Shown in pieces: positions 49,467 to 57,744 of a stretch of 64,000 nt of DNA; the stretch's first letter is position 1, and each line of letters begins with the position of its first letter. The notes under the pieces were generated by a model. It made no database searches. It had not been told where the DNA came from and was given only the letters and a program-made list of their open reading frames with translations. The position numbers were made by a program, and so were the translations under genes. Source of the stretch: Streptomyces roseoviridis. GTDB lineage: Bacteria; Actinomycetota; Actinomycetes; Streptomycetales; Streptomycetaceae. The stretch covers positions 7,195,001 to 7,259,000 of the forward strand of contig NZ_BAAAWU010000001.1 of NCBI RefSeq assembly GCF_039535235.1, written 5' to 3'.

Positions 49467-50356
49467 CCCTTCACCGCCCCCGCGCTGAAGCCGGTGACCA
49501 GCCACTTCTGGATGAAGGCGAAGACGATCACCACCGGTACGGCGGCGATCACCCCGCCCGCCGCGAGCGCGCCGAGGTCGACGCTGTCCGCGCCCATCAG
49601 GGTGTTGAGGCCGACCGGGATGGTCTGCTTCTCCTGGTTGCCGAGGAACATCAGGGCGAAGAGGAAGTGGTTCCAGGCGTGGACGAAGGCGAAGGAGCCG
49701 ACCGCGACCAGGCCGGGCCGCAGCAGCGGCAGCACCACGATGCGAAAGGCCCGGAACCGTCCGCAGCCGTCGACCCAGGCGGCCTCCTCCAGGGAGTACG
49801 GTACGTTCCGGATGAAGCCGCTGATGAGGATCATCGACAGCGGCAGCTGGAAGACGGTCTCCGCGATGATCACGCTGCCGAAGGAGTTGATCATCCGCAG
49901 ACCGGCGAAGATCTGGAACAGCGGCACCAGCAGCAGCGCGCCCGGCACGAACTGCGAACACAGCAGCGCCAGCATGAACCCCTTCTTGAGCCGGAACTCG
50001 AAGCGCGCGAGGGCGTATCCGCCGGCCAGGGCCACCACCGTCGTCAACACGAGGGTGGCGATGCCGATGTACACGCTGTTCTCGAAGTAGGTGGCGAAGC
50101 CGCGCTCGGTCCACACCTTCTCGAAGTGGGCCGTCGTCATCGGCCACGGCACGAGCGAGGTGGAGCCGGCCGGGCGCAGCGCGAAGAGCAGGATCCAGTA
50201 GAAGGGGACCAGGGTGAAGAGGAGGTACGCGCCGAGCGGAAGGTAGATCTGCCAGCGGGGCACCTCGTCCCAGGCCCGGCGCCGCTCGCGGTCGCGGGGC
50301 GTGCCGGGCGGGGCGGCCGCTTCGGCCCGGACCTCGATCCGGTCGAGGACGGTCAT
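49463..50356 (-). CDS. Sugar ABC transporter permease (MalG-like)
   Basis: A 297-residue permease with six helices, a cytoplasmic Arg-rich N-terminus and the EAA loop SLEEAAWVDGCGRFRAFRIV. The C-terminus WLVTGFSAGAVKG is typical of MalG-type subunits. It overlaps the partner permease by 4 bp and the oxidoreductase by 4 bp. The ATPase is probably MsiK or another shared subunit, since none is encoded here. Confidence 0.93.
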   Translation of the reverse strand: MTVLDRIEVRAEAAAPPGTPRDRERRRAWDEVPRWQIYLPLGAYLLFTLVPFYWILLFALRPAGSTSLVPWPMTTAHFEKVWTERGFATYFENSVYIGIATLVLTTVVALAGGYALARFEFRLKKGFMLALLCSQFVPGALLLVPLFQIFAGLRMINSFGSVIIAETVFQLPLSMILISGFIRNVPYSLEEAAWVDGCGRFRAFRIVVLPLLRPGLVAVGSFAFVHAWNHFLFALMFLGNQEKQTIPVGLNTLMGADSVDLGALAAGGVIAAVPVVIVFAFIQKWLVTGFSAGAVKG

Positions 50357-51291
50357 CGGTTCTCGCCTCCGAACTTGCTCAGGCGCAGGTACACCGTCGA
50401 GCAGAAGAGCAGGATCACGAACGCCACCGTGGTCAGGGCGGAGGCGTAGCCGAAGTCATGGGCGTCCACGCTGGTGTGGGCGATGTACAGCGGCAGGGTG
50501 GTGGTCTCGCCCGCGGGCCCGCCGCCGGTCAGCGTGTACAGCAGGTCCACGTTGTTGAACTCCCACACCGCCCGCAGCAGCGTGGACAGCACGATGGCGT
50601 CCCTCAGGTGCGGCAGCGTGATGTGGAGGAACTGCCGCAGCCGGCTCGCCCCGTCGACCTCGGCCGCCTCGTACAGGTCCCTGGGGATCGACTGCAGGTC
50701 GGCGAGGATGAGGATCGCGAAGAACGGCACCCCGCGCCACAGGTCGGCCACGATCGCGGCCGGGAAGACGGTGGCCGTGTCGGACAGCCACGACGTGCCG
50801 TACGAGCCGATGCCCGCGTCCGCGAGGTAACGGGTGATGCCGGTCTGGGAGTTGTAGAGGAGCACCCAGATCGCGGAGGTCAGCACCCCGGACACGGCCC
50901 AGGGCGAGAACACCAGCGCCCGGCCGAGCGCCCGCCCCACGAAGGTCTGGTTCACGATCAGCGCGAGGGCCAGGCCGAAGAGCAGCTGGAGCGACACCTC
51001 GACCACGACCCACTTGAGGCTGAAGACCAGCGTCCCCCAGAAGTGCGGGTCCTCGGTGAACAGCTCGGTGAAGTTCGCGAGCCCCGCGAAGCCGTTCCGC
51101 CACGGTTTGGTGGGGTTGTAGTGCTGGAGGCTGTAAAAAAAGACGCTGAGCACGGGATACGCGATGAAGCCCAGCATCAGCAGCCCTGCGGGCGCGATCA
51201 GCAGATACGGCAGTCGGCGCGGGGGGCCCTTGGGGCGGCGGCGCCCGGGCGGGCGCACCGCCCGGGGCGATGGGGTCACAGCTGCGGCCAT
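50353..51291 (-). CDS. Sugar ABC transporter permease (MalF-like)
   Basis: A 312-residue permease, first gene of the pectin/rhamnogalacturonan operon. The first helix is LPYLLIAPAGLLMLGFIAYP and the EAA loop is DLYEAAEVDGASRLRQFLHI. The LacI-type operator GGTGAAGCGCTTCG lies 37 bp upstream of the ATG. Codons 52-54 include two rare TTT codons in a run of seven T (51135-51141), out of character for this genome. Confidence 0.93.
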   Translation of the reverse strand: MAAAVTPSPRAVRPPGRRRPKGPPRRLPYLLIAPAGLLMLGFIAYPVLSVFFYSLQHYNPTKPWRNGFAGLANFTELFTEDPHFWGTLVFSLKWVVVEVSLQLLFGLALALIVNQTFVGRALGRALVFSPWAVSGVLTSAIWVLLYNSQTGITRYLADAGIGSYGTSWLSDTATVFPAAIVADLWRGVPFFAILILADLQSIPRDLYEAAEVDGASRLRQFLHITLPHLRDAIVLSTLLRAVWEFNNVDLLYTLTGGGPAGETTTLPLYIAHTSVDAHDFGYASALTTVAFVILLFCSTVYLRLSKFGGENR

Positions 51292-51327
51292 GACGCGGCT
51301 CCGTTCTGGTGCGTGGTGCGACGCGAG

Positions 51328-51341
51328 GGTGAAGCGCTTCG
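51328..51341. promoter_or_regulatory. LacI-type operator GGTGAAGCGCTTCG before the pectin operon
   Basis: It contains the perfect palindrome GAAGCGCTTC (51331-51340), 37-50 bp upstream of the first permease gene. The 14-mer is identical to the reverse complement of 27249-27262 upstream of the LacI-sigma cassette. Confidence 0.65.
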
Positions 51342-51410
51342 CGGACGACGTTCGGAATCTCGGACAGGCGGGACGGAGTGCCGGACCGGCGTGCCGGACC
51401 GGGGGTGCGG

Positions 51411-51443
51411 GGCGGCGGGGCCTGGGGCGGCGACCCCGCCGCC
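51411..51443 (-). terminator. Terminator hairpin after the aldonate dehydratase gene
   Basis: GGCGGCGGGG (51411-51420) pairs with CCCCGCCGCC (51434-51443), 26 bp beyond the dehydratase stop, separating it from the pectin operon promoter. Two copies of GTGCCGGACCGG lie just beyond (51379-51402). Confidence 0.6.
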
Positions 51444-51469
51444 GGTCCGGGTGGGGGCGGTACGGAGGC

Positions 51470-53203
51470 TCAGCCCGCGTACGGGTCGGGCGTGACCCCC
51501 GGCCGGGCCAGGAACGCGAAGTCGCAGCCCGTGTCCGCCTGGGTGATCTGCTCGCTGTACAGGGCGCCGTAGCCCCGTTCGTAGCGCGCGGGCGGCGGCG
51601 TCCACTCCGCCCTGCGGCGGGCCAGCTCCGCCTCGTCCACGTCCAGGTGCAGCGAGCGGCCGGGGACGTCCAGGGTGATCGTGTCCCCGGTGCGGACCAG
51701 GGCGAGCGGCCCGCCGACGTACGACTCGGGCGCCACGTGCAGCACGCACGCGCCGTAACTCGTGCCGCTCATCCGGGCGTCGGAGATCCGCACCATGTCC
51801 TTCACCCCCTGCTCCAGCAGGTACGCGGGGATCGGCAGCATCCCGTACTCCGGCATGCCCGGACCGCCCTTGGGTCCGGCGCCGCGCAGCACGAGGACGT
51901 GGTCGGGGGTGATGCCGAGCGCGGGGTCGTCGATGGTCCGCTGCATCGTGCGGTAGTCGTCGAAGACGACGGCAGGACCGGTGTGCTTCAGCAGCCGCTG
52001 CTCCATCGCGATGTGCTTGATCACCGCCCCGTCCGGGCACAGGTTGCCGCGCAGCACCGCGAGCCCGCCCTCGGCCGCCAGCGGCCGCTCCCGGGGCCGG
52101 ATCACCTCCTCGTCGTGGACCAGCGCGCCCGCCAGCTGCTCCCGCAGCGTCGCGTGCGCGACCGTGGGCCGGTCCAGGTGCAGCACGTGCGTCAGCCGCG
52201 ACAGGAACCCCGGCAGGCCGCCGGCGAAGTGGAAGTCCTCCATCAGGAACCGGCCGCCCGGCCGCAGGTTCGCCAGCACCGGCACCGTGCGCGCGATCCG
52301 GTCGAAGTCGTCGAGCGTGAGGCGCACTCCGGAGCGCCCCGCCATCGCGATCAGATGGATCACGGCGTTCGTCGAGCCGCCCAGCGCGAGCACCGCGGCG
52401 ACCGCGTCCTCGTACGCCTCCCGGGTCAGGATCCGCGACAGCCGCACGTCCCGGCGCACCAGCTCCACGATCCGCATGCCCGAGGCGGCCGCCATCCGGT
52501 CGTGCCCGGAGTCCACCGCGGGGATCGACGACGCGCCCGGCGCGGTGACGCCGAGCGTCTCCGCCGCGGCCGTCAGCGTGGAGGCCGTGCCCATGGTCAT
52601 GCAGTGGCCGGGGGAGCGGGCGAGTCCGTTCTCCAGCTCGGCCATCTCGCAGTCGCCGATCCGCCCGGCCCGCTTCTCGTCCCAGTACTTCCACATGTCC
52701 GTGCCGGAACCGAGGGTCTCCCCGCGCCAGTGCCCCGGCAGCATGGGACCCGCCGGCACGAACACCGCCGGCAGGTCGACCGACGCCGCGCCCATGAGCA
52801 GCGCCGGAGTCGACTTGTCGCAACCGCCCATCAGCACGGCCCCGTCGACCGGGTACGAGCGCAGCAGCTCCTCGGTCTCCAGGGCGAGGAGATTGCGGTA
52901 GAGCATCGGCGTCGGCTTCTGGAAGGTCTCCGACAGCGTCGACACCGGGAACTCCAGCGGGAAGCCGCCCGCCTGCCACACCCCCCGCTTCACCGCCTGC
53001 GCGCGGTCGCGCAGATGGACATGGCACGGGTTGATGTCCGACCAGGTGTTGAGCACCGCGATCACCGGCTTGCCCAGGTGCTCCTCGGGCAGGTAGCCCA
53101 GCTGCCGGGTCCGCGCCCGGTGACTGAAGGACCGCAAGCCCTCCGTGCCGTACCACTGGTGGCTGCGCAGCTCCTCGGGACGCCGTCCCGCACCGGCGCT
53201 CAT
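51470..53203 (-). CDS. IlvD/Edd-family aldonate dehydratase, L-arabinonate type
   Basis: A 577-residue iron-sulfur dehydratase. The three cluster cysteines are Cys60 (INPCHVHL), Cys128 (MGGCDKSTPA) and Cys201 (SPGHCMTMGT), matching almost exactly the positions in the Rhizobium L-arabinonate dehydratase (59, 127, 200), a [2Fe-2S] enzyme. PVDGAVLMGGCDK and the C-terminal ISDARMSGTSYGACVLHV are typical. It converts L-arabinonate (or a similar aldonate) to the 2-keto-3-deoxy acid. It overlaps the following step's gene (DapA-like) by four bases. True branched-chain dihydroxyacid dehydratase is less likely given the context. Confidence 0.9.
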   Translation of the reverse strand: MSAGAGRRPEELRSHQWYGTEGLRSFSHRARTRQLGYLPEEHLGKPVIAVLNTWSDINPCHVHLRDRAQAVKRGVWQAGGFPLEFPVSTLSETFQKPTPMLYRNLLALETEELLRSYPVDGAVLMGGCDKSTPALLMGAASVDLPAVFVPAGPMLPGHWRGETLGSGTDMWKYWDEKRAGRIGDCEMAELENGLARSPGHCMTMGTASTLTAAAETLGVTAPGASSIPAVDSGHDRMAAASGMRIVELVRRDVRLSRILTREAYEDAVAAVLALGGSTNAVIHLIAMAGRSGVRLTLDDFDRIARTVPVLANLRPGGRFLMEDFHFAGGLPGFLSRLTHVLHLDRPTVAHATLREQLAGALVHDEEVIRPRERPLAAEGGLAVLRGNLCPDGAVIKHIAMEQRLLKHTGPAVVFDDYRTMQRTIDDPALGITPDHVLVLRGAGPKGGPGMPEYGMLPIPAYLLEQGVKDMVRISDARMSGTSYGACVLHVAPESYVGGPLALVRTGDTITLDVPGRSLHLDVDEAELARRRAEWTPPPARYERGYGALYSEQITQADTGCDFAFLARPGVTPDPYAG

Positions 53204-54108
53204 ACCGGCCACCCGACGGCTATCCGGGCGACCTCGGCCCGGGCGGCCTCCGGCAGCCGGCGGCTCGGCGGCCGGGTGTCGCGCCGGCACAGACCGAGCG
53301 AGGCCAGCGCCTCCTTGACGACCGTGACGTTGTCGGCGCTGCCGTCCGCCGCCCGCAGCTCCTCGAAGCGGCGGATCCGGGCCCACACCTTCATGGCCGC
53401 CGGGTAGTCGCCGGCGCGCAGGGCGTGCAGCATCTCCAGGGAGAGGGTCGGTGCGACGTTGACCAGGCCGGAGGTGAAGCCGGTCGCGCCACCCGCGAAA
53501 TAGGAGGGGGCGTACGGCTCGGCCAGCCCCGCCACCCACACGAACCGCTCCAGGCCCGCGTCCCGCGCGAAGCCGGCGAAGCGCGCCGCGTCCGGCACGG
53601 CGTACTTCACGCCGATCACGTTCGGACAGGCGTCGGCGAGCTCGGCGAGCCGGACCCCGCTCAGCCGGGGGGTGCGCACGTACGGCACGATCCCGAGCTC
53701 CGGCACGGACTCCGCGATGGCCCGGTGGTAGTCCACCCAGCCGGATGCCGAGACGTACGGATGCACCGGCTGATGCACCATCAGCATCCCGGCGCCCGCC
53801 GCGCGGGCGTGCCGCGCGGTCTCGACGGCGGTCGGCAGGTCGTGGCCGACACCGACCAGGACGGCGGCCCGTCCGGCGGCCTCCTCGACGGTCAGCTCGG
53901 TGACGCGGCGGCGCTCTTCGGGGGTGAGGGCGTAGAACTCGCCCGTGTTCCCGTTCGGGGTCAGGGTGCGCACCCCCGCGTCCAGCATCCGGCGCAGCAG
54001 CGCCCGGTGGGTGCCGGTGTCGAGGCCGCCGTCGGCGGCGAACGGGGTCACGGGGATGGCGACCACGTCGGCGAGCGCGGCCCGCAGGTCGTCGAACGGC
54101 ACGGTCAC
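53200..54108 (-). CDS. DapA-family 2-keto-3-deoxy-L-arabinonate / 5-dehydro-4-deoxyglucarate dehydratase
   Basis: A 302-residue class I aldolase-fold enzyme. The Schiff-base lysine is Lys168 in VIGVKYAVPD, with Tyr143 in IVPYVRTP and the pyruvate loop TPNGNTGEFYAL at 50-61. In this neighbourhood it probably dehydrates 2-keto-3-deoxyarabinonate to alpha-ketoglutarate semialdehyde. It starts at GTG 54108, overlapping the GntR stop codon (GTGA); the dehydratase ATG overlaps its stop (ATGA). No semialdehyde dehydrogenase gene lies in the window to finish the route. An aldolase (pyruvate-releasing) variant cannot be excluded. Confidence 0.87.
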   Translation of the reverse strand: MTVPFDDLRAALADVVAIPVTPFAADGGLDTGTHRALLRRMLDAGVRTLTPNGNTGEFYALTPEERRRVTELTVEEAAGRAAVLVGVGHDLPTAVETARHARAAGAGMLMVHQPVHPYVSASGWVDYHRAIAESVPELGIVPYVRTPRLSGVRLAELADACPNVIGVKYAVPDAARFAGFARDAGLERFVWVAGLAEPYAPSYFAGGATGFTSGLVNVAPTLSLEMLHALRAGDYPAAMKVWARIRRFEELRAADGSADNVTVVKEALASLGLCRRDTRPPSRRLPEAARAEVARIAVGWPV

Positions 54109-54755
54109 TCGGACTCCTCGGAGCGGGGGAAGGCGCGGGCCACGAACGAGGCGATGTGGTCGTGGACGGCCCGTCCGGCCCCCTCGACGTCCCCGGCGGC
54201 GGCGAGGCGCAGGATCTCCTCGTGCTCGGCGGCCTCCCGCTCCCAGGAGGGAACGGCCGCCCACGCCACCGTGGACACCAGGGCCGCCTGGTCGCGGACC
54301 TCGTCGAGCATCCGGCCGAGCAGCGGATTGCCGCAGGGGAGGTAGAGGGCCCGGTGGAACTCCCGGTTGGCGAGGGAGCGTTCGGCCGTGTCACCGGCGA
54401 GGGCCGCCCGGCGCAGCGCCTCGCGGGCCGCCTCCAGGGGCGCGCCGGCCGCCACCGTCCTGCGGACCGCCTCCGGTTCGAGCAGCAGGCGCACGTCGTA
54501 GACCTCGCGGGCCATGTCGGCGTCGACCATCCGGACCGTGACGCCCTTGTACTGGTTCAGCACCACGAGCCCGCTCCCGGCGAGGGTCTTCAGCGCCTCG
54601 CGCACCGGGGTCTTCGACACGCCGAAACGGGCGGCGAGTTCGGTCTCCACCAGCGCCTGTCCGGGACTGAGGCCGCCGGTGAGGATGTCGTGTTTGATCG
54701 CCTCCAGGACGAACTGGGTGCGGGAGGGGATGGGGCTGGGGGCGGCGAAGGCCAT
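54105..54755 (-). CDS. GntR-family (FadR/FCD subgroup) regulator
   Basis: A 216-residue regulator. The winged helix is ALVETELAARFGVSKTPVRE then LKTLAGSGLVVLNQYKGVTV. The FCD effector domain (about 85-210) keeps the metal-binding pattern of Asp/His residues (REFHRALY; EHEEILRL). It is the first gene of the regulator/KDA-dehydratase/aldonate-dehydratase unit, and all junctions overlap by four bases. The palindrome TCATATATGA lies 31 bp upstream, so it probably represses its own operon until an aldonate or keto-acid appears. Confidence 0.92.
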   Translation of the reverse strand: MAFAAPSPIPSRTQFVLEAIKHDILTGGLSPGQALVETELAARFGVSKTPVREALKTLAGSGLVVLNQYKGVTVRMVDADMAREVYDVRLLLEPEAVRRTVAAGAPLEAAREALRRAALAGDTAERSLANREFHRALYLPCGNPLLGRMLDEVRDQAALVSTVAWAAVPSWEREAAEHEEILRLAAAGDVEGAGRAVHDHIASFVARAFPRSEESE

Positions 54756-54785
54756 GACGCACTCTCAGATCTCGCGTATCGCGTC

Positions 54786-54795
54786 TCATATATGA
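54786..54795. promoter_or_regulatory. GntR operator candidate TCATATATGA
   Basis: A perfect 10-bp A/T-rich palindrome in GC-rich DNA, 31 bp before the GntR start codon. The flanks (CGTACG, CGCGT) may extend the site. A LacI/cre-like AAGCGCTT lies at 54869-54876 between this promoter and the end of xylA. Confidence 0.5.
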
Positions 54796-54948
54796 CGTAC
54801 GAAGTGCAACGCCGATGAAGCTAGAGGGGTGTCGGGGCGTCGTCAATGCTTCGCGCACGAGGAAGGGAAAGCGCTTGCTGTCGTGGACGCGGCGCGACCC
54901 CGCCGGCCGGGTGCCGACGGGGTCGCCGTGACCTGGGGAAGGGGACGG

Positions 54949-56118
54949 TCAGCGCACCCCGAGCAGATGCTCCAGGGCCAGCTGGTCCAGCCGCTCGAAC
55001 GCCATCGAGCGCTCCGCCGCCGCCCGCGCGTCGAAGGTCTCGTACGCGGTCGGGTCGGCGAGCAGCCCCGCGAGCCCGTCGGCGGCCGTCGGGAGGGCCA
55101 GTTCGTCCAGGCGGGAGGCGGCCAGGGCGGCGACGACCTCGGGGTCGGCCCGGAAGGCGGCCGCCCGCTCCTTGAGGATCAGGTAGTTGCGCATGCAGTT
55201 CTTCGCCGACTCCCACACCCCGTCGAAGCCGTCCGTGCGCACCGGCTTGAAGTCGAAGTGGCGCGGGCCCTCGTAGCCGGCCGTCTCCAGGAGGTCGACC
55301 AGCCAGAACGCCTGCCGCAGATCGCCCGCGCCGAACCGGAAGTCCTGGTCGTACTTGATGCCGGACTGGCCGTTGAGGTCGATGTGGAAGAGCTTGCCCG
55401 CCCACAGCGCCTGCGCGATGCCGTGCGGGAAGTTGAGCCCGGCCATCTGCTCGTGGCCCGTCTCCGGGTTGACGCCCACGAGCTCGGGCCGCTCCAGGCG
55501 CTCGATGAAGGCCAGCGCGTGCCCGACGGTCGGCAGCAGGATGTCACCGCGCGGCTCGTTGGGCTTGGGCTCGATCGCGAAGCGCAGCTCGTACCCCTGC
55601 CCGGTGACGTACTCGCCGAGCAGGTCGAAGGCCTCCTTCATGCGGTCCAGCGCGACCCGGACGTCCTTGGCGGCGCCCGACTCGGCGCCCTCCCGGCCGC
55701 CCCAGGCGACGTACACCGAGGCGCCCAGCTCGACGGCCAGGTCGATGTTGCGGATCGTCTTGCGCAGCGCGAAGCGGCGCACGTCCCGGTCGTTGGCGGT
55801 GAAGGCGCCGTCCTTGAAGACCGGGTGCGTGAACAGGTTGGTGGTGGCCATCGGCACCTTCAGGCCGGTGCGGTCCAGGGCGGCCCGGAAACGCTTGACG
55901 GCCGTATCGCGCTCGCTCTCCTCCGCTCCGAACGGAATGAGGTCGTCATCGTGGAAGGTGACGCCGTACGCGCCGAGCGCGGCGAGCCGTTCGACCGACT
56001 CGACCGGGTCGAGGGCCGGCCGGGTGGCGTCCCCGAAGGGATCGCGACCCTGCCATCCGACCGTCCACAGGCCGAAGGTGAAGCGGTCGTCGGGAGTGGG
56101 GAGGAGGTTCTGCGGCAT
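54949..56118 (-). CDS. xylA: Xylose isomerase
   Basis: A 389-residue class I xylose isomerase, the usual actinomycete length. It opens TPDDRFTFGLWTVGWQGRDP; motifs include VTFHDDDLIPFG (catalytic His), YVAWGGREG, IEPKPNEPRGD (metal ligand Glu and Lys) and HFDFKPVRTDG. It converts D-xylose to D-xylulose with divalent metal ions in the cytoplasm. AAGGAG lies seven bases before ATG 56118. It is divergent from xylB, with an A/T-rich operator-like stretch between them. Confidence 0.97.
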   Translation of the reverse strand: MPQNLLPTPDDRFTFGLWTVGWQGRDPFGDATRPALDPVESVERLAALGAYGVTFHDDDLIPFGAEESERDTAVKRFRAALDRTGLKVPMATTNLFTHPVFKDGAFTANDRDVRRFALRKTIRNIDLAVELGASVYVAWGGREGAESGAAKDVRVALDRMKEAFDLLGEYVTGQGYELRFAIEPKPNEPRGDILLPTVGHALAFIERLERPELVGVNPETGHEQMAGLNFPHGIAQALWAGKLFHIDLNGQSGIKYDQDFRFGAGDLRQAFWLVDLLETAGYEGPRHFDFKPVRTDGFDGVWESAKNCMRNYLILKERAAAFRADPEVVAALAASRLDELALPTAADGLAGLLADPTAYETFDARAAAERSMAFERLDQLALEHLLGVR

Positions 56119-56148
56119 GTCCGGCTCCTTCGCGAGGCTGGCCGCCAG

Positions 56149-56172
56149 ATTTGTTTTCTGAGATAACTAATA
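56149..56172. promoter_or_regulatory. XylR-type operator candidate between xylA and xylB
   Basis: A 24-bp A/T-rich island in GC-rich DNA, running from ATTTGTTTTC to AACTAATA. On the other strand it reads TTAGTT...AACAAAT, resembling the Bacillus xyl operator arms (TTAGTTTGTT / AACAAACTAA). A ROK-family XylR would be expected elsewhere, as none is in the window. Confidence 0.5.
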
Positions 56173-56225
56173 CCGCCGGGGAGCCGTCGGGCGCCAGCCC
56201 GCACCCGGCGAACGAGAGGTGGCCC

Positions 56226-57713
56226 ATGCCCCAGCGTCCCGTGGTCATCGGCGTCGACAGCTCCACCCAGTCCACCAAGGCCGCCGTCGTCGACGCGGAG
56301 GACGGCACGCTGCTCGCCCTCGGCCGTGCCCCGCACACCGTCACCGGCGAGTCCGGCGCCCGCGAGACCGACCCCGAGAACTGGTGGGGCGCCCTCGCCC
56401 TGGCCGTGGCCGACGCCCTGAAGCAGGCCGCCGTCCCGTCCGCCGCCGTCACCGGCATCGCCGTCGCGGGACAACAGCACGGTCTGGTCGCCCTCGGCGC
56501 CGACGGCCGCCCGCTGCGCCCGGCCCTGCTCTGGAACGACACCCGCTCCGCACCCGAGGCCGCCGCCCTCACCACCGCCCTCGGCGGCCCAGGCGCCTGG
56601 CTCGCCCGCACCGGCTCCGTCCCCGTCGCCGCGATGACCGCCGCGAAATGGCAGTGGCTGCGCGCCCACGAACCCGCCACCGCCGACCGCACCGCCGCCG
56701 TCCGGCTCCCGCACGACTTCCTCACCGAACGGCTCGCCGGCATCGCCGTCACCGACCCCGGCGACGCCTCCGGCACCTGCTGGTACGACACCGCGCACGG
56801 CGCCTACGACCCCGAACTGCTCGCCCTCCTCGGCCTCGACCCCGCCCAGCTCCCGGCCGTCGCGCCCAGCGCCGCCACCCGCGCCGGCTCTCTCACCCGC
56901 ACCGCCGCCGACGCCCTCGGCCTCCCGCCCGGCATCGCCGTCGCCGTCGGCACCGGCGACAACATGGCGGCGGCCGTCGGCCTCGGCCTCGGCGGCGCCG
57001 CGGGCGGCGACGGACTCCTCGACCACCCGGTGGTCAGCCTCGGCACCTCCGGCACCGTCTTCGCCGCCACCCGCACCCGCCCCGCGAGCCCCGGTCTCTC
57101 CGGATTCGCCGCCGCCGACGGCGGCTACCTCCCACTCGGCTGCACCCTCAACTGCACCCTCGCCGTCGACCGGATCGCCACCCTCCTCGGCCTCGACCGC
57201 GAGGACGCCGCACCCGGCGACGGCCTCGTGCTCCTGCCGTACCTCGACGGCGAACGCACCCCCGACCTGCCCCACGCCACCGGACTGCTCACCGGACTGC
57301 GGCACTCCAGCACACCGCGCGCGCTGCTCGGCGCCGCCTACGAGGGCGCCGTCTTCACCGTGCTGCGCGCGCTCGACGAACTCCTCACCGCCTGCGGGCT
57401 CGACCCCGCCGACCAGGCCGTACGCGACCGGCCGCTGCGCCTCATCGGCGGCGGTGCCCGGGGGCGCGCGTGGACCGGGACCGTACGGCGCCTCTCCGGC
57501 CGCCCCCTCGTGGTGCCCGCCGCGACCGAACTCGTCGCCCTCGGCGCCGCCGCCCTCGCCGCCGCCGCGGTCACCGGCGCCGCACCGGTGGCGCTCGCCC
57601 GGGCCTGGGGAACCGGCGAGGGCGAAACCCTGCCCCCCGTGCCCCGGGACGAGGAGACCTGGACCCGCATCGCGCACGTCCTGGACAGGGCGGCCCCCAC
57701 GCTCCTGAGCTGA
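56226..57713 (+). CDS. xylB: Xylulokinase
   Basis: A 495-residue FGGY-family kinase that phosphorylates D-xylulose to xylulose 5-phosphate. The ATP/sugar motifs are VIGVDSSTQSTKAAVV (about 6-21), GIAVAGQQHGLVAL, LLWNDTRS and VSLGTSGTVFA, then LPYLDGERTPDLPHA. ATG 56226 has GAGAGG upstream and lies where homology starts; a longer frame from 56151 would run through the A/T-rich operator. It is divergent from xylA. Product enters the pentose phosphate pathway. Confidence 0.96.
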   Translation: MPQRPVVIGVDSSTQSTKAAVVDAEDGTLLALGRAPHTVTGESGARETDPENWWGALALAVADALKQAAVPSAAVTGIAVAGQQHGLVALGADGRPLRPALLWNDTRSAPEAAALTTALGGPGAWLARTGSVPVAAMTAAKWQWLRAHEPATADRTAAVRLPHDFLTERLAGIAVTDPGDASGTCWYDTAHGAYDPELLALLGLDPAQLPAVAPSAATRAGSLTRTAADALGLPPGIAVAVGTGDNMAAAVGLGLGGAAGGDGLLDHPVVSLGTSGTVFAATRTRPASPGLSGFAAADGGYLPLGCTLNCTLAVDRIATLLGLDREDAAPGDGLVLLPYLDGERTPDLPHATGLLTGLRHSSTPRALLGAAYEGAVFTVLRALDELLTACGLDPADQAVRDRPLRLIGGGARGRAWTGTVRRLSGRPLVVPAATELVALGAAALAAAAVTGAAPVALARAWGTGEGETLPPVPRDEETWTRIAHVLDRAAPTLLS

Positions 57714-57744
57714 GCGGACCGGGCCGTCCACGAGAACCGGGCCC

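Noticed and set aside
51470..53203. IlvD family protein as branched-chain amino-acid dihydroxyacid dehydratase
   Set aside because: Cysteine positions and operon partners match aldonate dehydratases; a biosynthetic ilvD would not usually sit with GntR and a keto-deoxy-acid dehydratase.
53200..54108. DapA-family gene as lysine-biosynthetic dapA
   Set aside because: It is locked by overlaps between a GntR regulator and an aldonate dehydratase, so a sugar-acid role fits better. The dapA-like remnant at 61505 is also a different branch.
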